A DNA stretch of 64,000 nucleotides from Catenuloplanes indicus (GCF_030813715.1 NZ_JAUSUZ010000001.1:6510001-6574000); one strand, 5' to 3'. Shown: positions 9,796 to 19,678, counted from the first letter of the stretch. Made by a program: numbers and translations. Notes: generated by a model not told the origin, from the sequence alone.

Positions 9796-10140
9796 GTGAG
9801 ACGCCAGGAGCGCGGGCCCAGCCTGATCACCGACGCGCCGCGCAGCCCACAGGAGGAGTTCCGCAGCCGCCAGATCCGATACGTCGTGATGATGCTGATC
9901 CGCACCCTCTGCCTGATCGCCGGCGCCGTCCTGATCAGCCTCGACGTACCCCTGCTCTGGCTCTGGCTCTCGCTCTGCGCCGCCGGCATGGTCATCCTGC
10001 CCTGGCTCGCCGTCATCCTCGCCAACGACGGCCCGCCCAAGGACCGTCACCGCATGCGCCGTCCCACCCACCGCATCGACCCCGGCCCGTCCGCGCTCCC
10101 GGCCCAGCCGGCCGCCCCCACGATCGACCACGAGCCCTAA
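9796..10140 (+). CDS. DUF3099 domain-containing membrane protein
   Basis: 114 aa from a GTG start. The family motif PSLITDAPRSPQEEFRSRQIRY precedes two membrane helices (about residues 34-50 and 54-76), and the tail is Pro-rich and cytoplasmic. DUF3099 is an actinobacterial family of unknown function. The gene is monocistronic and divergent from the chaplin-like gene. Repeat copy A begins 18 nt after its stop. Confidence 0.88.
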   Translation: MRRQERGPSLITDAPRSPQEEFRSRQIRYVVMMLIRTLCLIAGAVLISLDVPLLWLWLSLCAAGMVILPWLAVILANDGPPKDRHRMRRPTHRIDPGPSALPAQPAAPTIDHEP

Positions 10141-10157
10141 AGCCTTCCCAGGCGGAT

Positions 10158-10280
10158 ATTCCCGCTTCCGGCGTGGCCCGCCCCGCATGCTCCCGCGGGC
10201 CAACCGCGCGGTGGCCTCCGACTCCGCTGGCAGCTCCGCTCCGCCCACCGCGGCGGAGCCGGTCCCGCCGCCGGTCACCG
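10158..10280 (+). repeat. Dispersed 3'-end repeat, long subfamily (copy A)
   Basis: Starts ATTCCCGCTTCCGGCGTGG, then GCATGCTCCCGCGGGC, and ends near GGAGCCGGTCCCG followed by CCGGTCACCG. The ~123-bp unit aligns along its whole length with 16806-16928 and, slightly shorter, with 52341-52448. It lies 18 nt downstream of the DUF3099 stop in the same orientation. Confidence 0.75.
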
Positions 10281-10501
10281 CGCCCCGCATGCCCCGCCGT
10301 CGGCGATCTCCCGGCCGCGCCGGCAGTCCCCGCGCAACCGCCGCGACGTCACGGGTGACGCGGAGCAAGCCTCGGCCCCACCGCAGGGTGGCCGGTCCCG
10401 CCGCTGGCCATCCAGATCCTGCGACGCGCACCGCCGGTCGCTTTCCGGCCACGTCGGCGGCCACCCGCTCTGAATGATCGGCCCACCATCGCGGCCTCAC
10501 C

Positions 10502-11140
10502 CGCGGCAAGCAGAGCAAGGCCGCGATTGACCTGCGTAAACAGAGCAAGGCTGTGGCCGGGCTGCGCGGTCAGCAGAGCAACACTGCGGCCGGGCTAGGG
10601 GGGTGAGCAGAGCCGGGCTGCGGAGGTAAGCAGAGCAGGGTCCCGGCTGAGCTGCCGGGTGAGCAGAGCGAAGCTTCGGCCGCGTTGCCGCGCGAGCTGC
10701 GCGAACGTGAGCCGGCGGCCGGGGTGAAACAGAGCGGAGCCTTTGCCGCGCTGCCGGGTGCCCGATCCCGGCGCTGGTGACCGAAACCGCGTACCCGCGC
10801 CCGCCGGTCACCTCCGCCGGATGGGGACGCTGCCCGGCCGGACGCGGTGGCACGCCCACCCGCCGATCATCCCCGGCCACGTCGGCGGCCGCTCCGCGAT
10901 CACCGGTTCGAGTGCGCGGTACTCAGCCGGTGCGGCGTCTCCTCCTGGGCGGGCGGCACTCGGCCGGTTTGGGGTCACGTTCGAGCGAACGGCATTCAGC
11001 CGGTGCGGCGTCCCGGGTGGTAGCGCAGAGATCCGGCTAAAGCGGCCGGGAGGAATCGGGCGAGGCTCCGGCCGCATTGCCGCGTGACCGGCGCACGAGG
11101 TGGGTCCCGCCGCCGAGGTAAGCAGAGCAAAGCTGCTGCC
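10502..11140. repeat. Degenerate ~31-bp tandem repeat array with core GCAGAGC, in a 1.1 kb gene-free gap
   Basis: The core (G)TRAGCAGAGCRRRGC occurs near 10510, 10540, 10573, 10604, 10629, 10661 and 10728, mostly 25-33 bp apart, with a solitary copy near 11121. Units differ at several positions but often continue into TGCGGCCGGG. Read on the minus strand the array spells roughly ten-residue PCSA-type repeats, but no frame has a plausible start or domain. The whole stretch 10281-11232 contains only this array and the set at 10906; I see no gene. Confidence 0.65.
10906..11012. repeat. Second degenerate direct repeat with core CAGCCGGTGCGGCGTC
   Basis: CGGYAYTCAGCCGGTGCGGCGTC occurs at 10917-10939 and 10990-11012, with a diverged copy at 10954-10976, giving a ~37-bp period. 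The two better copies are also both preceded by TTCGAG. The set is interleaved with the GCAGAGC repeats. Confidence 0.6.
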
Positions 11141-11232
11141 ACAGCGCCGGGAGAAGCGAAGAAAAGGCGCAAATACGACTAAACAGGGCGCAGGCGCGGC
11201 CGCCGGGCGGGATGACGTGCGGCGGTTCGGGG

Positions 11233-12120
11233 TCAGGAAGCCGGGGGACGGGCGCCGATCGTGGTGACGGCGCGGGCGCCGAGGGTGTGGGCGGCGGTGA
11301 GCGCGTCCAGCGGGGTGGCGCCGTGGACCAGGGCAGCGAGCAGGCCGGCGGCGAACGCGTCGCCGGCGCCGGTGGCGTCGACCGGTGTGACCGAGGTGGC
11401 CAGCGACGGTGGCAGCTCGGTCATCGCTCCGTCCGCGGTGGCCCACACCGCGCCGGCCGCGCCGCGCTTGACCACGGCGGCGCCACCGGTGGCGGCCGCG
11501 AGTGTGCGGGCCTGTTCCCCGGGGCTGCCGGGGCCGGCCAGCACGTGTGCCTCGTCCGCGTTGGCGAGCAGCAGGTCGCAGCCGCGTACCCAGGAGAGGA
11601 AGGTTTTCGCACCCACCTGCCGCAGCGGCTCCGCGGAGGCCGCGTCGATGCTGGTCGCGACGTCCTGGCGGAGGGCGTGCCGGGCGGCCGGGCGGGTGGC
11701 CTCGTCGAGGAGTGCGTAACCGGACAGGTGCAGACGTGTCACGTCGGGCGTGCGGGCCGCGTCCACGTCCGACGGGCGCAGCAGCAGGTTCGCGCCCCGG
11801 TCGGTGATCATCGAGCGTTCGCCGCCGGTGCTGAGCACGATGATCGTGCCGGTGACCGCGTCGGTGGCGCGGCGGACCGCGGTGGTCACGCCGGCGGCGG
11901 ACAGCTCGGCCAGCCGTGCGTCGCCGGCCGGATCGTAACCGGCCACGCCGGCCAGCGTGACGGGCACGCCGGCGGCGGCGAGCCAGGCAGCGGTGTTCGC
12001 GGCCTGGCCGCCTCCGGCGACGCGGATCGCCGCCGGAGTGTCCGAGCCGGGGGCGAGCGCGCCGCCGAGTACGGCCACGACGTCGGTGATCACGTCGCCG
12101 ACGACCAGGACGCGAGCCAC
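11233..12120 (-). CDS. psuK: PfkB-family carbohydrate kinase, probable pseudouridine kinase
   Basis: 295 aa ribokinase-fold sugar kinase. The N-terminal VLVVGDVITD, the GGGQAANTA substrate loop and the C-terminal signature DATGAGDAFAAGLLAALVHG (anion hole and catalytic Asp) are intact. Its start lies 2 bp after the psuG stop. By that context it should phosphorylate pseudouridine to pseudouridine 5'-phosphate, which PsuG cleaves to uracil and ribose 5-phosphate. Kinase identity is strong; the substrate is inferred from the neighbour. Confidence 0.88.
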   Translation of the reverse strand: MARVLVVGDVITDVVAVLGGALAPGSDTPAAIRVAGGGQAANTAAWLAAAGVPVTLAGVAGYDPAGDARLAELSAAGVTTAVRRATDAVTGTIIVLSTGGERSMITDRGANLLLRPSDVDAARTPDVTRLHLSGYALLDEATRPAARHALRQDVATSIDAASAEPLRQVGAKTFLSWVRGCDLLLANADEAHVLAGPGSPGEQARTLAAATGGAAVVKRGAAGAVWATADGAMTELPPSLATSVTPVDATGAGDAFAAGLLAALVHGATPLDALTAAHTLGARAVTTIGARPPAS

Positions 12121-12122
12121 GG

Positions 12123-13052
12123 TCAGGACCGCGCGGCGGACGCGACCGCGATCTGCCCGGCCAGCGTGGCGTTGCGCAGGATGATCCGGACGTTGGTGGC
12201 CAGGCTGGCGCCCTCGGTCGCGGAGTGGAAGTAGGAGAGCAGGAACGGCGTCACGGCCTTGCCGGTGACCTTGTCCCGTTCCAGGAGTGCGAGGCCGTCC
12301 GCCAGCGTGCGGTCGTGCAGCGCGGTGTCCAGCTGCTCGTCGGCCGGCAGCGGGTTCGCGACCACGGTGGCGCCCTGGGTCGCGCCGAGCGCGGACTGCG
12401 CCGCGACCATCTCGGCGATCTGCTCCGGCGAGTCGACGGCCCAGTCCAGCTCGTACCCGCTGTCGGTGATGAAGAACCCGGGGAACCGGCGGGTGCGGTA
12501 GCCGACGACGGTGACGCCGAGCGTCTCCATCCGCTCCAGCGTGGCCGGGACGTCGAGGATGGACTTCACGCCCGCGCAGACCACCACGATCGGCGTCCGG
12601 GCCAGCGTGGTCAGGTCCGCGGACTCGTCGAACGTGATGTTCGCCTCGCGGTGCACGCCGCCGAGCCCGCCGGTGGCGAACACGCCGATGCCGGCCGCGG
12701 CCGCGACCGCGCTGGTCGCCGCGACCGTGGTGGCGCCGTCCGCGCGCCGGGCCGCCGCAACCGCGAGGTCGCGGACCGAGAGCTTGGCCACACCCTCGGC
12801 GCCGGCCAGGTGGCTGACCTGGGCGTCGTCCAGGCCGACGACGAGTTCGCCGCCGATCATGCCGATCGTCGCGGGCACCGCGCCGGTGGCCCGGACCGCG
12901 TCCTCGATCTCGCGGGCTACCCGGATGTTGTCCGGATGCGGCAGCCCGTGCGAGATGATCGTGCTCTCCAGGGCCACCACCGGGCGGCCGTCGCGGAGCG
13001 CGTCCGCCACCTCGGCGCCGTAGCGGAGTGATGAGTTTTTCACGATCACCAC
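12123..13052 (-). CDS. psuG: Pseudouridine-5'-phosphate glycosidase
   Basis: About 309 aa. The frame is open to 13169, but that start would run into the divergent DUF3039 gene; a GTG at 13052 (alternatives 13049, 13043) fits best. Motifs include VVALESTIISHGLPHPDN, the lysine-bearing GVAKLSVRDL and ATGGLGGVHR. The enzyme splits the C-C glycosidic bond of pseudouridine 5'-phosphate. First gene of a two-gene operon with psuK, which salvages pseudouridine from RNA turnover. Confidence 0.93.
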   Translation of the reverse strand: MVIVKNSSLRYGAEVADALRDGRPVVALESTIISHGLPHPDNIRVAREIEDAVRATGAVPATIGMIGGELVVGLDDAQVSHLAGAEGVAKLSVRDLAVAAARRADGATTVAATSAVAAAAGIGVFATGGLGGVHREANITFDESADLTTLARTPIVVVCAGVKSILDVPATLERMETLGVTVVGYRTRRFPGFFITDSGYELDWAVDSPEQIAEMVAAQSALGATQGATVVANPLPADEQLDTALHDRTLADGLALLERDKVTGKAVTPFLLSYFHSATEGASLATNVRIILRNATLAGQIAVASAARS

Positions 13053-13134
13053 GGTACGGACCTGCGGTTGCGCGGAGTCCGGTGGACCGGTATCGAGTGA
13101 GCTGTCAAACTGGGACCTTTGGAGGTGTGAGGTT

Positions 13135-13353
13135 ATGACGACCCAAATCCTTGAACGCCCAGAGGTCAAGGAGTCCGATACCGGACCGGAGATGTTCCAC
13201 TACGTCCGGAAAGAGAAGATTGCGGAGAGTGCCGTGATGGGTACCTTCGTGATCGCGCTGTGCGGGGAGAAGTTCCCGGTCACCAAGGCGCCCAAGCCGG
13301 GCTCGCCGGTGTGTCCCGCGTGCAAAGAGATCTACGACTCGCTGCAGGACTGA
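13135..13353 (+). CDS. DUF3039 domain-containing protein
   Basis: 72 aa with GGAGG 10 nt before the ATG. The C-terminal half holds a paired-cysteine motif (Cys-Gly-Glu-Lys in ALCGEKFPVTKAPKPGSPVC, then PAC), typical of a small zinc-binding DUF3039 protein. Function unknown; the family is widely conserved in actinobacteria. It is divergent from psuG and followed by a hairpin. Confidence 0.9.
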   Translation: MTTQILERPEVKESDTGPEMFHYVRKEKIAESAVMGTFVIALCGEKFPVTKAPKPGSPVCPACKEIYDSLQD

Positions 13354-13367
13354 TCAACGTCCACCTG

Positions 13368-13415
13368 ACCGCGCCGGCTCGTCGGGGGACGGGACGTGTC
13401 TGTGACCGGCGCGGT
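13368..13415 (+). terminator. Hairpin terminator after the DUF3039 gene
   Basis: Arms 13368-13377 and 13406-13415 are perfectly complementary (10 bp) with a 28-nt loop, and TATT follows. It begins 14 nt after the stop codon. Confidence 0.5.
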
Positions 13416-13454
13416 TATTCGGTGCGCCCCGCGGAGTTGATCTAACCTGCGGCG

Positions 13455-14075
13455 GTGAGCACCCCCAGCGCCCTTCTGATCGCCGACCTGACCGGCGTGG
13501 CCGTGTTCGCCGCGTCGGGTGCCTCGGCCGCGATCGTCAAGCGCCTCGACCTCTTCGGCGTCATCTTCGTCGGCTTCGTGGCCGCGCTCGGCGGCGGCAT
13601 CGTGCGCGACGTGGTGATCGGCGCCGTCCCGCCGCTCGCGTTCGCGGACTGGCGATACGCGATCACCGCGGCCGTCGCCTCCGGCGCGACGTTCTGGCTG
13701 CACCCGCAGTTCTCCCGGCTGCGCTGGACCGTGCTGCTGCTGGACGCGGCCGGCCTCGCACTGATCACGGTCACCGGCACGCTCAAGGCGCTGGACGCCG
13801 GGCTCCCCGCGGTCGGCGCCTGTCTGGCCGGCATGATCACCGGCATCGGCGGCGGCGTCGGGCGCGATCTGCTGCTCGGCGAGATCCCGGTGGTGCTGCG
13901 CCGCGAGATCTACGCCGTGGCCTCACTGGGCGGTGCGGTGCTGGTCGCCGTGCTCGTCCGGTTCGGCATCCACGACGGTCTCGCGCTGGTCGCGCCCGCG
14001 GTGCTCATCTTCGGCATCCGCATCGTCGCGCTGCTGCGGTCCTGGTCGGCCCCGGTCCCGCCGGAGACCGCGTGA
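13455..14075 (+). CDS. TRIC-family (UPF0126) cation channel / membrane protein
   Basis: 206 aa from a GTG start. Two copies of a three-helix unit are visible, each with a glycine-rich kink: ALGGGIVRDVVIG near residue 46 and ITGIGGGVGRDLLLGEIPVVLR near residue 130. These are hallmarks of bacterial TRIC channels, which form trimers and pass monovalent cations. There are about seven membrane helices and no signal peptide. It stands alone between the DUF3039 gene and the helicase. Confidence 0.9.
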   Translation: MSTPSALLIADLTGVAVFAASGASAAIVKRLDLFGVIFVGFVAALGGGIVRDVVIGAVPPLAFADWRYAITAAVASGATFWLHPQFSRLRWTVLLLDAAGLALITVTGTLKALDAGLPAVGACLAGMITGIGGGVGRDLLLGEIPVVLRREIYAVASLGGAVLVAVLVRFGIHDGLALVAPAVLIFGIRIVALLRSWSAPVPPETA

Positions 14076-14213
14076 CGGCATGCGGTGATGTGTCTCCTTC
14101 CGGCCATCCCGGCGGTCGGCACGCCGCTATGCTGGATCGGGCCTCCGCGCCGGTACGTATTGACGCGGAGGACTTTTTGTGTAGTCGAATCGTCACGGAG
14201 GGGGAGCGAGCGG

Positions 14214-15941
14214 TTGAGTCCGACTGCGCCGGTGCTGGAGACGTTCCCCCCGCTGCGAGCCTGGCAGCGCAAGGCGCTCGTCAAGTACCTCCGGCAGGGC
14301 TCCGAGGACTTCCTCGCGGTCGCGACGCCGGGCGCCGGCAAGACCACGTTCGCGCTGCGCATCGCGGCTGAGCTGCTGGTCGACGGCACGGTCGACGCGG
14401 TTACCGTGGTCGCCCCGACCGAGCACCTGAAGACGCAGTGGGCGCAGGCCGCCGGCCGGGTCGGCATCCACCTGGACGCCGCGTTCCGCAACGCCGACCT
14501 GCACTCGGCCGCCGACTTCCACGGTGCCGTGGTGACCTACGCGCAGGTCGGCATGGCCCCGCACGTGCACCGCCGGCGCACCATGACCCGGCGCACGCTG
14601 GTCATCCTGGACGAGATCCACCACGCCGGCGACTCGCGTACCTGGGGTGACGGCGTGAAGGCCGCGTTCGAGCCTGCGGTCCGCCGCCTGGCGCTCACCG
14701 GTACGCCGTTCCGCTCGGACGAGAACCCGATCCCGTTCGTGGTCTACGAGCGCAACGACGCCGGGCTGCAGCAGTCCCGGTCCGACGCCGCCTACGGCTA
14801 CTCGGACGCGCTGCGCGACGGCGTGGTCCGGCCGGTCATCTTCCTCGCCTACTCCGGCGAGACCCGGTGGCGGACGAACGCGGGCGACGAGCTGGCCGCG
14901 CGCCTCGGCGAGCCGATGACGCAGGACCTGGTCGCGCAGGCCTGGCGCACCGCGCTGGACCCGGCCGGTGACTGGATGCCGGCCGTGCTGCGCGCCGCGG
15001 ACAACCGGCTCTCGGTGATCCGCAAGCACGGCATCACGGACGCGGGCGGCCTGGTCATCGCGAGCGACCAGCAGACCGCCCGGTCGTACGCGAAGGTGCT
15101 GGAGAAGATCACCGGCGAGCGTGCCGTGGTGGTCCTCTCCGACGACCCGGACTCCTCGAAGCGGATCGCCACGTTCTCCGCCGGTGACCAGCGCTGGATG
15201 GTCGCGGTGCGGATGGTGTCCGAGGGCGTCGACATCCCGCGCCTCTCCGTCGGTGTCTACGCGACCAGCGCGTCCACGCCGCTCTACTTCGCGCAGGCGA
15301 TCGGCCGTTTCGTGCGCGCCCGGAAGCAGGGCGAGACCGCGAGCGTGTTCCTGCCGAGTGTCCCGCACCTGCTCGGGCTGGCCAGTGAGATGGAGGTCCA
15401 GCGCGACCACGTGCTCGGCGCGCCCAAGGACAAGGACGGGCTCGACGACGAGCTGCTGGAGCGGGCGAACAAGAAGGAGGACGCGTCCGGCGAGCTGGAG
15501 AAGCGGTTCCAGGCGCTGTCCGCCTCGGCCGAGCTGGACCAGGTCATCTACGACGGCGCCTCGTTCGGCACCGGTGCCCAGGCCGGTACGCCCGAGGAGG
15601 AGGAGTACCTCGGCCTGCCCGGTCTGCTCAGCCCGGAGCAGGTCACCACGCTGCTGAACAAGCGTCAGGCCGAGCAGCTCGCCGCGCAGAAGCGCCGCAA
15701 GGCCGCGCAGAAGGACGACGAGCCCAAGGTGCCGGCCCAGGCCGCGCCGCTGACCGCGGGCGAACGCCGGGTGACGCTGCGCCGGAAGCTCAACACGCTG
15801 GTCGCGGCGCACCACCACCGCACCGGCCTGCCCCACGGCAAGATCCACGCTGAGCTCCGCCGGCTCTGCGGCGGCCCGCCCAGCGCCCAGGCGACGATCG
15901 AGCAGCTCGAAGAGCGCATCGCCACCATCCAGTCGTTCTGA
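14214..15941 (+). CDS. DEAD/DEAH-box superfamily 2 helicase
   Basis: 575 aa from a TTG at 14214, preceded at 6-15 nt by GGAGGGGGAG; the frame is open further up but without such a site. Walker A ATPGAGKTTFA, motif II LVILDEIHHAG (DEIH), motif III LTGTPFRSD and motif VI QAIGRFVRARKQGE are all present. The C-terminal ~130 residues are charged (EEEEY, QKRRKAAQK) and end in a helical segment. The domain order resembles type III restriction-type and nucleic-acid remodelling helicases. No nuclease or methylase lies beside it, so it is probably housekeeping. Confidence 0.9.
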   Translation: MSPTAPVLETFPPLRAWQRKALVKYLRQGSEDFLAVATPGAGKTTFALRIAAELLVDGTVDAVTVVAPTEHLKTQWAQAAGRVGIHLDAAFRNADLHSAADFHGAVVTYAQVGMAPHVHRRRTMTRRTLVILDEIHHAGDSRTWGDGVKAAFEPAVRRLALTGTPFRSDENPIPFVVYERNDAGLQQSRSDAAYGYSDALRDGVVRPVIFLAYSGETRWRTNAGDELAARLGEPMTQDLVAQAWRTALDPAGDWMPAVLRAADNRLSVIRKHGITDAGGLVIASDQQTARSYAKVLEKITGERAVVVLSDDPDSSKRIATFSAGDQRWMVAVRMVSEGVDIPRLSVGVYATSASTPLYFAQAIGRFVRARKQGETASVFLPSVPHLLGLASEMEVQRDHVLGAPKDKDGLDDELLERANKKEDASGELEKRFQALSASAELDQVIYDGASFGTGAQAGTPEEEEYLGLPGLLSPEQVTTLLNKRQAEQLAAQKRRKAAQKDDEPKVPAQAAPLTAGERRVTLRRKLNTLVAAHHHRTGLPHGKIHAELRRLCGGPPSAQATIEQLEERIATIQSF

Positions 15942-15951
15942 CCACGGCCAT

Positions 15952-16676
15952 GGCCGGCGCGTCGTTCCTGATGACATCGCCGTGGCGACCGGCGTCTCCA
16001 AGTCGACCGTGCACCGCATCCTGCAGGCGCTGGTGCTGTGGGGCTTTGCCCGGCCGGACGGACTCGGCAGCCACGAGCCCGGCCCGCGCATCCTGACGCT
16101 GGCCGGCCGGGTGATGAACCGCTTCGACCCGGCCCGCCAGGCGTCCGGCGCGCTCCGGGCGCTCCGCGAGGCCACCGGCTACACCACGCATGTCGCGATC
16201 CGCAGCGCGGACGAGGTGGTGTACGTCGACAAGCAGGAGGGCCGCCGCCCGTACCAGATGCCCTCCCGGATCGGCACGGGCGTCGCACCGCACCACCGCG
16301 ATCGGCAAGGCGATCCTGGCCCAGTTCAGCGACGAGGAGGTGCTGGCGATCCGTCGCCGCACCGGCCTTCCGCAGCGCACCCGCGCCACGCTGACCAGCG
16401 AGGAGGACCTGCTCACCCGCCTGGCCCGGGTCGCGCACTCGGCTACGCCGTCGACGACGAGGAGAACGAGCCGGGCATCCGCTGCGTCGGCGCCCCCGTC
16501 TTCGGCCACACCGGCCAGGTCCTCGGCGGCATCTCCATCTCCACCCTGGCCATGGACAGCACCATGGCCGACCTCAAGGGGACCCTACGCCCCCCGACGT
16601 CATCGCCTCCGCCCACGACGTCTCCACCGCCCACGACGTCTCCACCGCCCTCGGTACCGCCATCCCCGCGGTCTGA
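15952..16676 (+). pseudogene. Decayed IclR-family transcriptional regulator
   Basis: The IclR helix-turn-helix (ATGVSKSTVHRILQALVLWG) is readable in frame 1, but the usual N-terminal ~20 residues are missing, cut off at the helicase end. The effector domain then needs three frame changes: near 16285 (continuing TAIGKAILAQFSDEEV), near 16430 (GYAVDDEENEPGIRCVGAPV) and near 16588 (APDVIASAHDVSTA, ending AIPAV and TGA 16674-16676). The last segment carries an in-frame 18-bp duplication. Several independent lesions argue for decay rather than sequencing error. It lies 10 bp after the helicase stop, with no obvious promoter. Confidence 0.85.
16612..16647 (+). repeat. 18-bp tandem duplication in the IclR pseudogene
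   Basis: CCCACGACGTCTCCACCG occurs twice back to back (16612-16629, 16630-16647). It duplicates six codons (HDVSTA register) in the C-terminal helix. Confidence 0.85.
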
Positions 16677-16805
16677 CTCGGCGGAAACAGGCCGAAGCGA
16701 ACTTCTGGCTTCGACTTCCGGCATGGTCGCCTCCGCGGGCGCTGTGCTTTCCCGGGGCCGGGCCCGGGACCCACGTTGCGGTCGGCTGCGGAGTGCGAAG
16801 CTGCT

Positions 16806-16928
16806 GTCCCCGCTTCCGGCGTGGTGCTGCCCGCATGCTCCCGCGGGCCAACCTCGCCGTCCGGCAAGACTCCGTTGGCGCTCCGCTTGCCGGCCGGCGT
16901 CGGAGCCGGTTCCGGCGCCGGTCACCGA
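16806..16928 (+). repeat. Dispersed 3'-end repeat, long subfamily (copy B)
   Basis: Starts GTCCCCGCTTCCGGCGTGG, continues GCATGCTCCCGCGGGC and ends with GGAGCCGGTTCCG then GCCGGTCACCG. It aligns end to end with copy A at 10158-10280 at the same length. It follows the IclR pseudogene in the same orientation, about 130 nt after its stop. Confidence 0.75.
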
Positions 16929-17203
16929 GGAGCACGCGAGACGAGCGGTGGTCGCGGCTCGGCCGCGGTCGCACGGACGCGGGGGAAAGTCGACACTCCG
17001 CGACGCCCGACGCGGGCCGCGGGCTTCCGGCGGACGGTCATCGGCCGGCCTCGGACGTCGTCAGAGGTGCGGTGTGGCGGGAAGCAGGCGGCGGGCGAGC
17101 GTGGAGCCGCCGGGGCGGTGGAACGCCGGCGGGGCCGGATCATGCGCCGGTGAGGCTCGCGGGTCTGCCGGAGCACCATGAAACGTGCAGGGAGGCCGCC
17201 TGC

Positions 17204-17261
17204 GGCCGACCGGTGCCCGCGGGAGCATGCGGAACCCGGCCGGGCCGGAAGCGGGAAGATC
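17204..17261 (-). repeat. Dispersed 3'-end repeat, short subfamily (copy D)
   Basis: On the minus strand: GATCTTCCCGCTTCCGG, then GCATGCTCCCGCGGGCACCGG. It shares head and core with the long copies but ends at CCGGTCGGCC, as copy E does. It lies downstream of the DUF7455 stop in that gene's orientation, just past the terminator at 17296-17326. Confidence 0.65.
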
Positions 17262-17295
17262 TCGCTCTGGATGCTTTTCGCCCCGAGGTGTGGAA

Positions 17296-17326
17296 ACGGG
17301 GACGCCCCACACCTGGGCGTCCCCGT
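17296..17326 (-). terminator. Terminator of the DUF7455 gene
   Basis: A 12-bp perfect stem (17296-17307 with 17315-17326) and a 7-nt loop, about 70 nt past the stop codon on the minus strand. Confidence 0.8.
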
Positions 17327-17396
17327 CATCGGGTCGACTCGTTCGGTTGTGCCGGGTTCCGCCGGGGCCGGCGGGACCAGTGTGACGTCGGCAGGA

Positions 17397-17630
17397 TCAG
17401 CTGCGCATCATGTCCGCGCCGCGCCAGGTGAATTCCGGCTCGGTCGCGTACTGCACTGCGATCTTGACGAGATCGTCGGCGTACTTGTTCGCGTGGTGTC
17501 CGCAGAACACCAGCTCACTGCCGCCGGCAATGGTCACCCGCAACTTGCCCGCCGCGCTGCAACGATCGCAGCGTTCATCGGCGGCTGGGGGCGCCGCCGT
17601 TTCTGGCGGCGGCGTGAGGGTCGGGGTCAT
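17397..17630 (-). CDS. DUF7455-family small zinc-ribbon-like protein
   Basis: 77 aa. The ATG at 17630 has GAGGAGG 6 nt upstream, which decides it over an in-frame start at 17687. DERCDRCSAAGKLRV and ELVFCGHHANKYADDL give a Cys-x2-Cys plus Cys-Gly-His-His metal-binding pattern. Function unknown. From memory the M. tuberculosis counterpart (Rv2708c) also lies between sigA and sigB, which fits the synteny here. Confidence 0.88.
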   Translation of the reverse strand: MTPTLTPPPETAAPPAADERCDRCSAAGKLRVTIAGGSELVFCGHHANKYADDLVKIAVQYATEPEFTWRGADMMRS

Positions 17631-17810
17631 CGCCTTCCTCCTCGGGTCGTCACCGATGAACAGGTTCTTCGGTAGTGCTTCACCCATTGTCCAACACCCG
17701 TGACGGGTGCGGCCTTCCCATGGTGCCCCCGGGGGACCGAGGTCACACCTGGTATGGACAGTGTGCCGTGCTCCAAGGGTGCCACGTCAACGATCACATC
17801 CCCACAACTC

Positions 17811-17848
17811 TTTGATCACCACCGGGGGATGTACGGGTGGTGATCAAA
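17811..17848. other. 13-bp perfect inverted repeat in the sigA-DUF7455 gap
   Basis: Arms 17811-17823 (TTTGATCACCACC) and 17836-17848 are perfectly complementary around a 12-nt loop, in an unusually AT-rich stretch. It lies about 180 bp upstream of the DUF7455 start and beyond the sigA terminator. It could be a second terminator or a dyad operator. Otherwise 17631-18042 shows no gene; a TTGACG hexamer on the minus strand at 17790-17785 might be a -35 element, but no matching -10 was found. Confidence 0.5.
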
Positions 17849-18042
17849 CGGGCACGGAAAGTTGACTCTGAAGTCAGCATCCGGATAATTGATCGTTGGG
17901 TGACCAGCCGGGCCGGGTGATTCTCGTGGCCTTCCGGTCTCTTCTGCGGCCGATTGCACCCTTCGTCGCATTCGCGGGCTTGGTCTGTTCGGCCATAAGG
18001 AATCGCCCGTTCGGGTGTCCCCCACAAACAGGACGCAAACGG

Positions 18043-18079
18043 ACGTCGGCCGCACCCTCAGCGGGGATGCGGCCGACGT
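18043..18079 (-). terminator. Terminator of sigA
   Basis: A 12-bp perfect stem (18043-18054 with 18068-18079) with a 13-nt loop, 19 nt past the sigA stop on the minus strand. Confidence 0.82.
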
Positions 18080-18097
18080 TCTGCGTTCTGCGGGTGA

Positions 18098-19678
<1,581 letters not shown>

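Larger units (their letters stand above)
16677..17295. other. Gene-free stretch with two dispersed repeats
   Basis: Between the IclR pseudogene and the DUF7455 gene there is no frame with plausible start, codon bias and domain. It holds a long-subfamily repeat (16806-16928, plus strand) and a short-subfamily copy in opposite orientation (17204-17261). The copies point toward each other, each following the 3' end of the gene on its own side. Confidence 0.6.

Noticed and set aside
10187-10477. Small proteins starting MLPRANRAV near 10187, with similar starts near 52370 and 16830
   Set aside because: They share sequence only because they lie on copies of the dispersed repeat; the frames diverge and end randomly outside it.
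10502-10744. Possible CRISPR array from the regularly spaced GCAGAGC repeats
   Set aside because: Units are too degenerate, the ~30-bp period leaves almost no spacer, spacers resemble one another, and no cas genes are near.
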